A stretch of DNA of 41,430 nucleotides from DASZCR01 sp035942915 (GTDB lineage: Bacteria; Acidobacteriota; Blastocatellia; Pyrinomonadales; Pyrinomonadaceae), in NCBI GenBank assembly GCA_035942915.1, contig DASZCR010000102.1, positions 1 through 41,430 on the forward strand. Reading direction: 5' to 3'. A model generated the notes under the pieces. The model ran no database searches. It was not told where the DNA came from and saw nothing but the letters and a program-made list of their open reading frames with translations. Below, in pieces: positions 8,596 through 15,852 of this stretch. Within the stretch, counting starts at the first letter, position 1. The number at the start of each line of letters is the position of its first letter. A program made the translations under genes and the position numbers.

Positions 8596-9186
8596 ATGCC
8601 GACGCGTCAGGAAGCTTGGGAGTTGCTCTGCGAGTACACGAAAGGCAAGAGCCTGCGTCAACACGCCATCGCCGTCGAGACGGCCATGCGCGCCGCAGCC
8701 GCGCGCTACGGCGACGCGGACGCAGACCCGGAAGAATGGGGCATCACGGGACTGCTCCACGACTTCGACTACGAGATGTTCCCCTCGGCCGACGAGCACC
8801 CCTACAAGGGCGCTAACATTCTCTGCGGTCGCGGCTACCCTGAACGCATCATCCGCGCCATCATGGGGCATGCCACCTACACGGGCGTGCCGCGCGACAC
8901 GCGCATGGCGCAAGCCCTCTTTGCCACAGACGAACTCTGCGGCTTCCTCGTCGCCTGCGCGCTCGTGCGCCCGACGCGCAGCCTCGACGACCTCGAAGTC
9001 TCCTCCGTCAAAAAGAAACTGAAGGACAAAGCCTTCGCGCGCTCGGTCAACCGCGAAGACATCCGGCAGGGCGTCGAAGAGCTCGGCGTCCCGCTCGAAG
9101 AGCACATCCGCTTCGTCATCGACGCGCTCAAGCCTGTGCAGAGAGAAATCGGTCTCGGTCTAACGGACGACAGCACGGCCGCTTAA
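8596..9186 (+). CDS. HD-domain phosphohydrolase
   Basis: The 196-aa protein has the HD signature GLLHDFDYEMFP (H55, D56), an upstream LRQHAIAVETAM helix carrying the first His, and a later IMGHATYTGVPRD segment, as in HDIG-type metal-dependent phosphohydrolases. The substrate is not predictable; members often act on nucleotides. ATG 8596 is preceded by AGAAAGGA about 13 nt upstream. The longer open frame upstream crosses the divergent heme-operon promoter region and is unlikely to be translated. The stop overlaps the stop of the convergent small membrane protein gene. Confidence 0.85.
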   Translation: MPTRQEAWELLCEYTKGKSLRQHAIAVETAMRAAAARYGDADADPEEWGITGLLHDFDYEMFPSADEHPYKGANILCGRGYPERIIRAIMGHATYTGVPRDTRMAQALFATDELCGFLVACALVRPTRSLDDLEVSSVKKKLKDKAFARSVNREDIRQGVEELGVPLEEHIRFVIDALKPVQREIGLGLTDDSTAA

Positions 9187-9515
9187 GGTCGGCCGCCGCC
9201 GAGTCGCTTGTAGAGGGCGGGGCTGCCCAACCGGTCATCAAAGAGAAAGTGATAGCCGAGAAGAATTCCTGTGAAGGTGAGCGCGGCGAGCGTCAGGGTG
9301 AGGATGCCTTGCAGAGCGCGTCTGCGCGCCGTGTGCCGGTAAGCGAAAATACCGGCCACCAGACCGATGCAGATGAGGATGAAGATGGCGACCATTTCGA
9401 CGTAAACGTCCGAAGAGATGTCGAGGTAGTTGCCGACGGCGATGAGGACAATCGTCAGCAACGCGCCGCCCACGGCGGCGACCAGCGCGGTCAGCAGAAG
9501 CATCTTCCACCGCAT
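9183..9515 (-). CDS. Small membrane protein, function unknown
   Basis: The 110-aa product has three clear hydrophobic segments: the N-terminal LLLTALVAAVGGALLTIVLI, then MVAIFILICIGLVAGIFAY, then LTLTLAALTFTGILLGY. A basic RHTARRR loop lies between the second and third. ATG 9515 is chosen because GGAGAG sits about 12 nt upstream; an open frame continues further but is hydrophilic and Arg-rich. Its stop shares bases with the stop of the convergent HD gene. I do not recognise a named family. Confidence 0.65.
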   Translation of the reverse strand: MRWKMLLLTALVAAVGGALLTIVLIAVGNYLDISSDVYVEMVAIFILICIGLVAGIFAYRHTARRRALQGILTLTLAALTFTGILLGYHFLFDDRLGSPALYKRLGGGRP

Positions 9516-9623
9516 CAGATTCTGTTTCTCTCCGAAGATTCGGCGACGTGGCTGCCGCGAGGTCTGCGCGAGCGGCGCTAAGCATACCACAAGCGCGCCG
9601 CCTCAGAGTGCGCGCGCGAGAAT

Positions 9624-9652
9624 TTGACCCGCGCCTTCGTAAAGGCTTAAAT
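9624..9652 (+). promoter_or_regulatory. Predicted promoter of proline dehydrogenase, nearly leaderless
   Basis: TTGACC (9624-9629, 5 of 6 matches) is followed after exactly 17 nt by TTAAAT (9647-9652, 4 of 6 matches). The expected transcription start (about 9658-9660) is only a few bases before the ATG at 9662, so the mRNA would be leaderless or nearly so. This fits the absence of a well-spaced Shine-Dalgarno. Confidence 0.5.
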
Positions 9653-9661
9653 GACAACATA

Positions 9662-10582
9662 ATGGTCACCAGAAACGCACTGCTCTACCTGTCGCGGCAG
9701 GAGCGCCTGAAAGACTTCGCCACGCGCTTCAGCCCGTTCAAGAAGATGACGACGCGCTTCGTCGCGGGCGAGGACATCGACGAGACGGTGCGCGCCATCC
9801 GCGAACTGAACGCGCACGGCTGCACGGCCTCCTTCGACCACCTCAACGAGTCTGTGACGGAGGAATCGGAGACGGAAGAGGAGGTGCGCGAATATCTGCG
9901 CATCCTCGCGCGCATCGACGAGACGGGCATTCGCTCGAACGTCTCCATCAAACTCACACAGTTCGGCCTTGAGATTGACCCGGAACTGGCTTACAGGAAC
10001 GCCCGCCGGGTCGTCGAAGACGCGGCGCGGCGCGGCAACTTCGTGCGCGTCGATATGGAGGCGTCAAACGTCACGCAGGTCACGCTTGAGCTCTTCCGTC
10101 GCCTGCGCGCCGAGTTCGGCCTCAACGATGTCGGCATCGTCGTCCAGTCTTACCTGCGTCGCACCTACGACGACGTGCAGGAGTTGTTGAAGATTCCGGC
10201 GCGGATACGTCTCTGCAAGGGAGCTTATAACGAGCCGCCGGAGGTGGCCTTTCCCGATAAAAAGGACGTGGACGAAAACTACATTCGGGTGATGCGCGTG
10301 CTGCTGTCGAGCGGCATCTATCACGGCATTGCGACGCACGACCCGCGAATGATAGACGCCACGCTGGAACATGCGCAGCGCGAGGGGATAAGCAAGGAGG
10401 AGTTCGAGTTCCAGATGCTCTACGGCGTGCGCCGCGACTTGCAGTTGCAACTGGCGCGCGACGGCTACCGGATGAGAGTCTACGTCCCTTACGGCAAGCA
10501 CTGGTATCCGTACTTCATGCGGCGTCTGGCCGAGCGCCCGGCCAACGTCTGGTTCGTCTTGAAGAACATGATGAAGGGATAG
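9662..10582 (+). CDS. Proline dehydrogenase
   Basis: The 306-aa protein matches the monofunctional FAD-dependent proline dehydrogenase barrel, which oxidises proline to pyrroline-5-carboxylate and feeds electrons to quinone. Typical motifs are RLCKGAYNEPPEVAFP, GIATHDPRMIDATLEHA, FEFQMLYGVRRDLQ and the C-terminal YGKHWYPYFMRRLAERPANV, which contributes substrate-binding arginines. The length agrees with the short bacterial PutB/ProDH form; no P5C dehydrogenase is adjacent. ATG 9662 starts the conserved N-terminus; the longer frame upstream is Arg-rich and overlaps the predicted promoter. Confidence 0.95.
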   Translation: MVTRNALLYLSRQERLKDFATRFSPFKKMTTRFVAGEDIDETVRAIRELNAHGCTASFDHLNESVTEESETEEEVREYLRILARIDETGIRSNVSIKLTQFGLEIDPELAYRNARRVVEDAARRGNFVRVDMEASNVTQVTLELFRRLRAEFGLNDVGIVVQSYLRRTYDDVQELLKIPARIRLCKGAYNEPPEVAFPDKKDVDENYIRVMRVLLSSGIYHGIATHDPRMIDATLEHAQREGISKEEFEFQMLYGVRRDLQLQLARDGYRMRVYVPYGKHWYPYFMRRLAERPANVWFVLKNMMKG

Positions 10583-10608
10583 CCCGCGTCCGAGGAGCGT
10601 GAGCGAAG

Positions 10609-11112
10609 ATGAGCGACACTCTCGCGTGGATAATCTGGATTGTGCTCGGCGTGCTGTTGATTATCGCAGAGGTCTTCACGCCGGGTTTTGTGCTGCTATG
10701 GTTCGGCGTCGGCGCGCTGGCGGCAGGGTTGGCGGCCGGACTCGGCGCGAGTTACCTCTTGCAGTTCTTCGTCTTCTTCCTCGTCTCCATCGCCTTGACG
10801 GCCGCCTCGCGCACCATCTTCGTCAACTACTTCACGCACAAAGACGAGCCGGGTGGGCTGAAGACCGGAGCCGATGCGCTGCCCGGCAAAATCGGGACGG
10901 TCGTCGCTTCGAGTCGCGGCGCGCTCAACGAGGGCGCGGTCAAGGTCTACGGCTCGACGTGGACGGCATATCCGGCCGAAGGCGAAGAACCGCTGGAAGC
11001 GGGCGACCGCGTCGTCGTCGAAAGCCTGCGCGGCGCATCCATCTACGTCCGCCGCGTCAACGCCGTCCCGGATTGGCGTGCCAGCAGAGAATTGCCCGAA
11101 GGCAAAGAGTAA
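10609..11112 (+). CDS. NfeD-family membrane protein (short form)
   Basis: The 167-aa protein has two or three hydrophobic helices (ILAWIIWIVLGVLL-like N-terminus, GVGALAAGLAAGL, FFVFFLVSIALTA). A soluble C-terminal OB-fold-like domain has GKIGTVVASSRG, GAVKVYGSTWTA and GDRVVVESLRGASIYV. This is the layout of short NfeD proteins, which usually partner a stomatin/SPFH protein in membrane-domain organisation or quality control. No SPFH gene is adjacent. GAGGAG lies about 13 nt upstream of the ATG, and the gene follows proline dehydrogenase by 26 bp on the same strand, so they are probably co-transcribed. Confidence 0.88.
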   Translation: MSDTLAWIIWIVLGVLLIIAEVFTPGFVLLWFGVGALAAGLAAGLGASYLLQFFVFFLVSIALTAASRTIFVNYFTHKDEPGGLKTGADALPGKIGTVVASSRGALNEGAVKVYGSTWTAYPAEGEEPLEAGDRVVVESLRGASIYVRRVNAVPDWRASRELPEGKE

Positions 11113-11165
11113 ATGGCCGCTTCTTCCTCGCGGCTTGTGACGGGCTTTGATTGAGCGTCGGAGCT

Positions 11166-12089
11166 TTAGGGGTGCTGCGTTGTGTCATCTTCGCCGTTCA
11201 TGGTGCTGTCGCCTTCCATGGCGGGCAGTTCGACGGTGATGCGGTGTGAGTCGGAGGCAGCGAGGTCGTCGCCGGTAAAGCGCGCGAGGACGACCGTGAT
11301 GTTGTCTTCGCCGCCGCGTTCGTTGGCCTCCTGCACGAGCCGTTCACAGGCACGCGCGAGGTCGCCCGCTTCGACGACGATGCGGCGCATCTCTTCTGCG
11401 CGGAGTTTGCCGGAGAGACCGTCGCTGCACAGCAGCAGGATGTCGCCGCGCGTGACTCTGACGCGTCCGGTGACGGGAGCGAGTTCGGCCTGCGCGCCGA
11501 GAGCCTGAAGGATGACGTTGCGGAACATGTGCGTCTCGGCCTCCTGCTCGCTAATCTGGCCGACATCGACGAGTTGCTGGACAAGCGATTGGTCTTTGGT
11601 CGCCAGCTTAATCTCGCCGCCGCGAATGACGTAGCCGCGACTGTCTCCGACCTGCACGAAGTCGAGTCCCTCGCGCGTGACGGCCGCGCCGGTCAGCGTC
11701 GCTCCCATGCCGCTACAGCGCGGGTCTTCCTGACTGCGCCGGTGGATGGCGAAGTTGGCGTAGTCGGTCGCGTTCCGCAGACACTCGACGAGCGAATCTT
11801 CAGGCTCGCAGGTGCTCTCCTCGCCCTCCTCGCCGACGAGCATGTCGCGCACCGTCTCGACCGCCATCCGGCTCGCCACGTCACCGGCGAGCGCGCCGCC
11901 CATCCCGTCGGAGACGACCAGCACAAGCCCCTTCGGGCCTAACTCGAAGCGCCGCAACTCGACGGGCGGCTCTGCGCCGTCCGCGCCCGTCCACGAGCGG
12001 CCGTTCGTCAAATCGAGCACAAGGAAATTGTCCTCGTTGCCCGACCTCACGCGACCCACGTCGGTTTTGGCGTAAACCTCAACATTCAT
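11166..12089 (-). CDS. PP2C-type Ser/Thr protein phosphatase
   Basis: The 307-aa protein carries the PP2C motifs in order: VGRVRSGNEDNFLV, VVSDGMGGALAGDVAS, VQVGDSRGYVIRGG, LLLCSDGLSGKL and GGEDNITVVLARF. The metal-binding aspartates in these motifs are all present, so an active Mn/Mg-dependent phosphatase is expected. It is a plausible counterpart of the Ser/Thr kinase at 18238, though that pairing is inferred. The start codon sits in TCTTATG only a few bases after a heptamer array arm, with no Shine-Dalgarno. The last 30 residues are acidic and variable. Confidence 0.95.
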   Translation of the reverse strand: MNVEVYAKTDVGRVRSGNEDNFLVLDLTNGRSWTGADGAEPPVELRRFELGPKGLVLVVSDGMGGALAGDVASRMAVETVRDMLVGEEGEESTCEPEDSLVECLRNATDYANFAIHRRSQEDPRCSGMGATLTGAAVTREGLDFVQVGDSRGYVIRGGEIKLATKDQSLVQQLVDVGQISEQEAETHMFRNVILQALGAQAELAPVTGRVRVTRGDILLLCSDGLSGKLRAEEMRRIVVEAGDLARACERLVQEANERGGEDNITVVLARFTGDDLAASDSHRITVELPAMEGDSTMNGEDDTTQHP

Positions 12090-12207
12090 AAGAGAAGTGG
12101 TGATAGGTGATAGGTGATAGGTGATAAGATGAAAACAGTTTTTCTCTTATCACCTATCACCTATCACCCATCACTTAACCTTTTACCCATCACTTATCAC
12201 CTCTCAC
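12090..12207. repeat. GTGATRR heptamer inverted-repeat array between cystathionine synthase/lyase and PP2C genes
   Basis: Units GTGATAG and GTGATAA occupy about 12099-12127. A short A/T-rich loop follows, then the complementary series runs to 12207 with interruptions such as CTTAACC. In the sense (minus) direction the array starts inside the TGA stop of the upstream gene (12204-12206) and ends within about 10 nt of the PP2C ATG (12089). Confidence 0.9.
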
Positions 12208-13349
12208 TTGACCTTGTCCAACGCCTGATCCAAGTCAGCGATGATGTCGTCCGTGTCTTCGAGACCGACCGAGATGCGGACGAGTCCCTCTGTGATGCCG
12301 ATGCGCGCGCGCGTCTCCGGGAGGACGGAGGCGTGCGTCATCGTCGCCGGGTGCGAAATCAAAGTTTCGACGCCGCCGAGACTCTCGGCCAGCGTGCAGA
12401 GCCGGACGGATTCGAGCACCGTGCGCGCCGCCTCAAGCGAGCCGACATCGAAGGCGACCATGCCGCCGAAGCCCTTCTGTTGCCGCTTCGCCAGTTCGTG
12501 CTGGCGGTGCGAAACAGAACCGGGATAATAAATCTTCTGCACCTTCGGGTGCTCTTCGAGAAAGGCTGCGACGGCGCGTCCCGAACGGTCGTGCTGCTCC
12601 ATCCGCAAGGCCAGCGTCTTCGTCCCGCGCAGGACGAGGAACGAATCGAAGGGCGAGAGAATCGCCCCGACGCTGTTCTGCACAAACTTTATCCACTCGG
12701 CATCGCGCTCGTCATTCAAGACGACGATGCCGCCGACGCCGTCCGAGTGCCCGTTCAGATATTTAGTCGTGGAGTGGACGACGATGTCAACGCCGAACTC
12801 AATCGGCCGCTGCAAGTAGGGCGACATGAAGGTGTTGTCGCAGACGACGCGCGCGCCGACGCGATGCGCGACCTCTGAGACGGCGAGCATGTCCGAGACA
12901 ATCATCACGGGATTGGTCGGCGTTTCCAGAAAGACCATCCGCGTGTTCTCTTTGATGGCCGCCTCGACGGCCGACACGTCCGAAGTATCGACGAAACTGA
13001 ACTCGACGTTGTACTGCGCGAGGATGCGGCTAAAGAGACGGAACGTGCCGCCGTAGGTGTTGTCCGAGACGACGACATGCTCGCCCGCTTTGACGAGCCG
13101 CAGCGTGGCGTCGATGGCGGCCATCCCCGAAGCGAAGGCGTAGCCGAAGCGCGCGCCTTCGAGCGCGGCGATGTTACGTTCGAGAGCGATGCGCGTCGGG
13201 TTCTGCGTCCGCGCATACTCGTAACCCTGTCGCGGTTGGCCGAGGGCGTCCTGCGCGTAGGTCGAGGTCTGATAGATGGGCACTGTGACCGCGCCCGTCG
13301 TCGGGTCGGGTTCATTGCCCGCGTGGATTGCTGTGGTAGAAAAACCCAT
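12204..13349 (-). CDS. Cystathionine gamma-synthase / gamma-lyase family PLP enzyme
   Basis: The 381-aa protein is a Cys/Met metabolism PLP enzyme: N-terminal TTAIHAGNEPDPTTGAVTVP, YEYARTQNPTR, the FASGMAAIDATL cofactor region, and K196 in VHSTTKYLNGHSD as the PLP Schiff-base lysine. The family includes cystathionine gamma-synthase (metB), gamma-lyase and O-acetylhomoserine sulfhydrylases, which sequence alone does not separate here. The immediately upstream cysK/CBS-like gene would fit either forward or reverse transsulfuration. The stop lies in a heptamer array, and the start follows another array within a TCTTATG context without a Shine-Dalgarno. Confidence 0.92.
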   Translation of the reverse strand: MGFSTTAIHAGNEPDPTTGAVTVPIYQTSTYAQDALGQPRQGYEYARTQNPTRIALERNIAALEGARFGYAFASGMAAIDATLRLVKAGEHVVVSDNTYGGTFRLFSRILAQYNVEFSFVDTSDVSAVEAAIKENTRMVFLETPTNPVMIVSDMLAVSEVAHRVGARVVCDNTFMSPYLQRPIEFGVDIVVHSTTKYLNGHSDGVGGIVVLNDERDAEWIKFVQNSVGAILSPFDSFLVLRGTKTLALRMEQHDRSGRAVAAFLEEHPKVQKIYYPGSVSHRQHELAKRQQKGFGGMVAFDVGSLEAARTVLESVRLCTLAESLGGVETLISHPATMTHASVLPETRARIGITEGLVRISVGLEDTDDIIADLDQALDKVK

Positions 13350-13362
13350 AAGATTTAAGGAT

Positions 13363-13436
13363 GTGATAGGTGATAGGTGATGGGTGATAGGACAAAAGCT
13401 TTTCTCTTATCACCCATCACTTATCACCTATCACTA
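13363..13436. repeat. GTGATRR heptamer inverted-repeat array between cysK and the cystathionine synthase/lyase gene
   Basis: The left arm 13363-13390 holds GTGATAG, GTGATAG, GTGATGG and GTGATAG. A loop around 13391-13405 follows, then the complementary arm 13405-13436. In the sense (minus) direction the upstream cysK stop TAG (13434-13436) is itself part of the array, and the far arm ends about 14 nt before the next ATG (13349). Confidence 0.9.
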
Positions 13437-14357
13437 GTCAAATATCCCCTGACTGATGTAACGCTCCGCGCCGTCGGGAAAGAGCGTGACGATGCGGCGT
13501 CCCGCGCCGAGTCGTTCGGCGACGCGACGGGCGGCAGCCGCCGCCGCGCCCGAAGAGCCGCCGGCCAGCACGCCTTCGGTCTGCGCGAGGCGGCGCGCGG
13601 TGACGAAGGCTTCGTCGTCGCTTATCTGCATCGTCTCGTCTGCACATTCGCAGTCGAGATTGGGCGGGATGAACTGCGTCTGGCCGATGCCTTCGAGACG
13701 ATAACAGCCCGGCTCGCCGCCGCCCAGAATAGAGCCTTCAGGCTCGACGAGCACGCACAGGGCGTTCGGGTTGAGGCGCTTGACCGTGCGTGCCACGCCC
13801 GTAAACGTCCCGGCCGTGCCCGCGCCCATCACGACGGCGTCGATGCGCCCGCCCATCTGCTCGACAATCTCCTGCGCCGTCGTCTGTTCGTGAAAACAGG
13901 GGTTCGCAGGGTTCTCGAACTGCTGCGGGATGAAACTGCCGGGGATGTCGCGTGCCAACTCGCGCGCGCGGTCAATCGCGCCCTGCATCCCGGCCTCCTG
14001 CGAGACGTATTCAATCTCGCCGCCGAGCAGTTCCATCACCTTCATCTTCTCATGCGAGTAGCCTTCGGGCACGCAGAGGATAACGCGGTAGCCGCGCGCC
14101 ACGCCGACGAGCGCCAGACCGATGCCTGTGTTACCGGCCGTCGGCTCGATAATCGTCGAGCCTGGTCGCAGGAGGCCGCGCCGTTCGGCGTCTAAAATCA
14201 TGCCGAGCGCGGCGCGGTCTTTAACCGAGCCGCCGGGGTTCATATATTCGAGCTTGGCGTAAACGTCTGCAAGTGGAGGCCGCGCGAAGCGCGCGAGATG
14301 GAGCAGGGGCGTGCGCCCGACCAACTCGATGATGTTCTCGACCGTTGCGAGCGGCAT
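13434..14357 (-). CDS. cysK: Cysteine synthase (CBS-like subgroup possible)
   Basis: The 307-aa PLP enzyme has IIELVGRTPLLHLARF, the PLP lysine K46 in NPGGSVKDRAA, the substrate loop PTAGNTGIGLALV, and a GTAGTFTGVARTVKR phosphate-binding loop. It should make cysteine from O-acetylserine and sulfide. However, the pairing with a cystathionine gamma enzyme and the LEGIG...FIPPNLD segment leave room for a short cystathionine beta-synthase lacking regulatory CBS domains. ATG 14357 gives the family N-terminus; the longer open frame upstream is a translation of the heptamer array (LSPITYH repeats) and is not coding. A TTGACA promoter lies at 14430-14458. Confidence 0.93.
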   Translation of the reverse strand: MPLATVENIIELVGRTPLLHLARFARPPLADVYAKLEYMNPGGSVKDRAALGMILDAERRGLLRPGSTIIEPTAGNTGIGLALVGVARGYRVILCVPEGYSHEKMKVMELLGGEIEYVSQEAGMQGAIDRARELARDIPGSFIPQQFENPANPCFHEQTTAQEIVEQMGGRIDAVVMGAGTAGTFTGVARTVKRLNPNALCVLVEPEGSILGGGEPGCYRLEGIGQTQFIPPNLDCECADETMQISDDEAFVTARRLAQTEGVLAGGSSGAAAAAARRVAERLGAGRRIVTLFPDGAERYISQGIFD

Positions 14358-14429
14358 TGAATTACCCTGATGAAAACTCCCTATAAATGATTTTATTGAA
14401 AGCACATGCCGAAATGAAAATGATGCCGC

Positions 14430-14458
14430 ATGGTAGCCCGCCGCACTGCGCCTGTCAA
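14430..14458 (-). promoter_or_regulatory. Predicted sigma-70 promoter of the cysK operon
   Basis: On the minus strand, a perfect -35 TTGACA (14453-14458) is followed after 17 nt by TACCAT (14430-14435, 4 of 6). Transcription should start near 14423, giving a leader of about 65 nt. The edge of the large heptamer array lies only 8 bp upstream of the -35 box. Together with its mirror promoter at 14688-14716 it explains most of the 368-bp gap 14358-14725. Confidence 0.6.
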
Positions 14459-14465
14459 ACAGCGG

Positions 14466-14680
14466 AATAGTGATGGGTGATGGGTGAGAGGTGATGGGAA
14501 ATAGTGATAGGTGATAGGTGATAGGTGATAGGAAATAGTGATGGGTAATAGGTGATGGGTGATGGGAAAATACGTCTTCTCTTATCACCTCTCACCCATC
14601 ACCTATCACTTCCTTTTCATCACCTCTCACCCATCACCTATCACTTCCTTCTTATCACCTCTCACCCATCACCTATCACT
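14466..14680. repeat. Large GTGATRR heptamer array between divergent cysK and kdsB promoters
   Basis: This is the longest array, about 215 bp. The left half (14466-14567) is units GTGATGG, GTGAGAG, GTGATAG and GTAATAG, with GAAATA interruptions. The right half (14578-14680) is the complementary series, itself composed of three similar blocks, each ending CACCTATCACTTCCTT or similar. The halves can form one very long cruciform or hairpin. It fills the interval between the two divergent -35 boxes at 14458 and 14688. Confidence 0.9.
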
Positions 14681-14687
14681 GTTTTTG

Positions 14688-14716
14688 TTGACACGCGGGC
14701 GGCCGACCCGTTATGT
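14688..14716 (+). promoter_or_regulatory. Predicted sigma-70 promoter of kdsB, nearly leaderless
   Basis: A perfect TTGACA (14688-14693) is followed after exactly 17 nt by TTATGT (14711-14716, 4 of 6). The expected transcription start (about 14722-14724) is only two to four bases before the GTG start at 14726, implying a leaderless mRNA. Confidence 0.6.
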
Positions 14717-14725
14717 TGAGCACCC

Positions 14726-15541
14726 GTGAACCACACGGACTCTCGCCCCCGTCACGCGCCGCAACCCTCCGTCGTCGCCATCATCCCCGCACGCTACGCC
14801 TCTTCCAGACTACCGGGAAAACCGCTCCTCGAAATCGCCGGACGCCCGATGATTCTGCATGTCGTCGAGCGCGCGCTGGCCGCGCCGAGCGTCCGCCGCG
14901 CCGTCGTCGCCACCGACGACACGCGCATCCTCGACGCCGTGCGCGGCGCGGGCTTCGAGGCCGTCCTGACGCGCGCAGACCACCTAAGCGGGAGCGACCG
15001 TCTGGCGGAGGCCGCCGCCGCTCTGGCGGAGGCAGAGGTCATCGTCAACCTACAGGGCGACGAGCCGCTCATCGCGCCGGAGACGATTGAGCGTGCGGTG
15101 GCGGCGCTGGCAGACGACGCCGAGGCGGTCGTGGCGACGACGTGCGAGCCTTGCGAGCGCGCCGAGGATGTCTTGAGCGCAGACGTGGTCAAGGTGGTCA
15201 CGGATGCGCGCGGACGTGCGCTCTACTTCTCGCGCTCGCCCATCCCTTTTCCGCGCGAGGCCGTGCGCGCGCATGCCACGCTGGCCGCTGCGCTCGAACG
15301 AGAGCCGTCGCTGCTCCGGCTCTTCCGCAAGCATACGGGGCTTTATGTCTACCGCCGCGCCTTTTTGTTAGAATACTCGCGCATGCATCAGTCGGCGCTC
15401 GAACGCGCGGAATCCCTCGAACAACTGCGCATTCTCGAAGCGGGCGCAACCATCAGAGTCGTCGAAGCGGCCACGCCTTCCATCGGCGTCGATACTGCGG
15501 AAGACCTCGCACGCGTGCGCGCAATCTTGGAGAAAAGCTGA
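14726..15541 (+). CDS. kdsB: 3-deoxy-manno-octulosonate cytidylyltransferase (CMP-Kdo synthetase)
   Basis: The 271-aa product activates Kdo with CTP to CMP-Kdo for lipid A-core assembly. The family signature VVAIIPARYASSRLPGKPL is near the N-terminus, and NLQGDEPLI and RSPIPFPRE follow. GTG 14726 is the only start codon between the upstream stop and the conserved IIPAR block, leaving a 15-20 residue N-terminal tail richer than usual. The promoter geometry suggests a leaderless transcript. The stop overlaps the next start (TGATG), and pyrG, the source of CTP, is two genes downstream. Confidence 0.96.
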   Translation: MNHTDSRPRHAPQPSVVAIIPARYASSRLPGKPLLEIAGRPMILHVVERALAAPSVRRAVVATDDTRILDAVRGAGFEAVLTRADHLSGSDRLAEAAAALAEAEVIVNLQGDEPLIAPETIERAVAALADDAEAVVATTCEPCERAEDVLSADVVKVVTDARGRALYFSRSPIPFPREAVRAHATLAAALEREPSLLRLFRKHTGLYVYRRAFLLEYSRMHQSALERAESLEQLRILEAGATIRVVEAATPSIGVDTAEDLARVRAILEKS

Positions 15542-15852
15542 TGAGTGACTGGATAGGGTTAATCTTCATCGTGCTCATCTTCGTCGGCGGTCTGTTCGGG
15601 CTGGCGCGCCTCAGTACGCCGCCGCCACGAATGAGTCAGGAGGAGTTCGAGCGGCGCGTCCACGACGGGCGCGGGGCGATGAGCGCCGGAGTGATGGCCG
15701 GGATGCACGCCCTGCAAAAGCTGATGAACCCGAAAGCGGCCGAGGCCGTCGAAGTCGAACGCGACCTCAAAGCAGGCCACTACGCCGACCAACAGCAGCA
15801 GGGCGACGGCAACGACACAGACAAACTAATCGAAGAGGAAGACGATGCCTAA
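15541..15852 (+). CDS. Small single-pass membrane protein, function unknown
   Basis: The 103-aa protein starts at the ATG that overlaps the kdsB stop and ends 8 nt inside pyrG, so it is translationally coupled on both sides. It has one N-terminal membrane helix (WIGLIFIVLIFVGGLFGLARL), a charged middle part with RMSQEEFERRVHDGRGAM, and a Gln/Asp/Glu-rich acidic tail. Ribosome-binding purines GAGAAAAG lie just upstream in kdsB. The tight packing between kdsB and pyrG suggests a real gene, possibly linked to the envelope, but I recognise no family. Confidence 0.75.
   Translation: MSDWIGLIFIVLIFVGGLFGLARLSTPPPRMSQEEFERRVHDGRGAMSAGVMAGMHALQKLMNPKAAEAVEVERDLKAGHYADQQQQGDGNDTDKLIEEEDDA

Noticed and set aside
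11113..11165. Terminator between nfeD and PP2C genes
   Set aside because: Only a 5-bp GCCGC/GCGGC pair without a T-tract is present, too weak to call.
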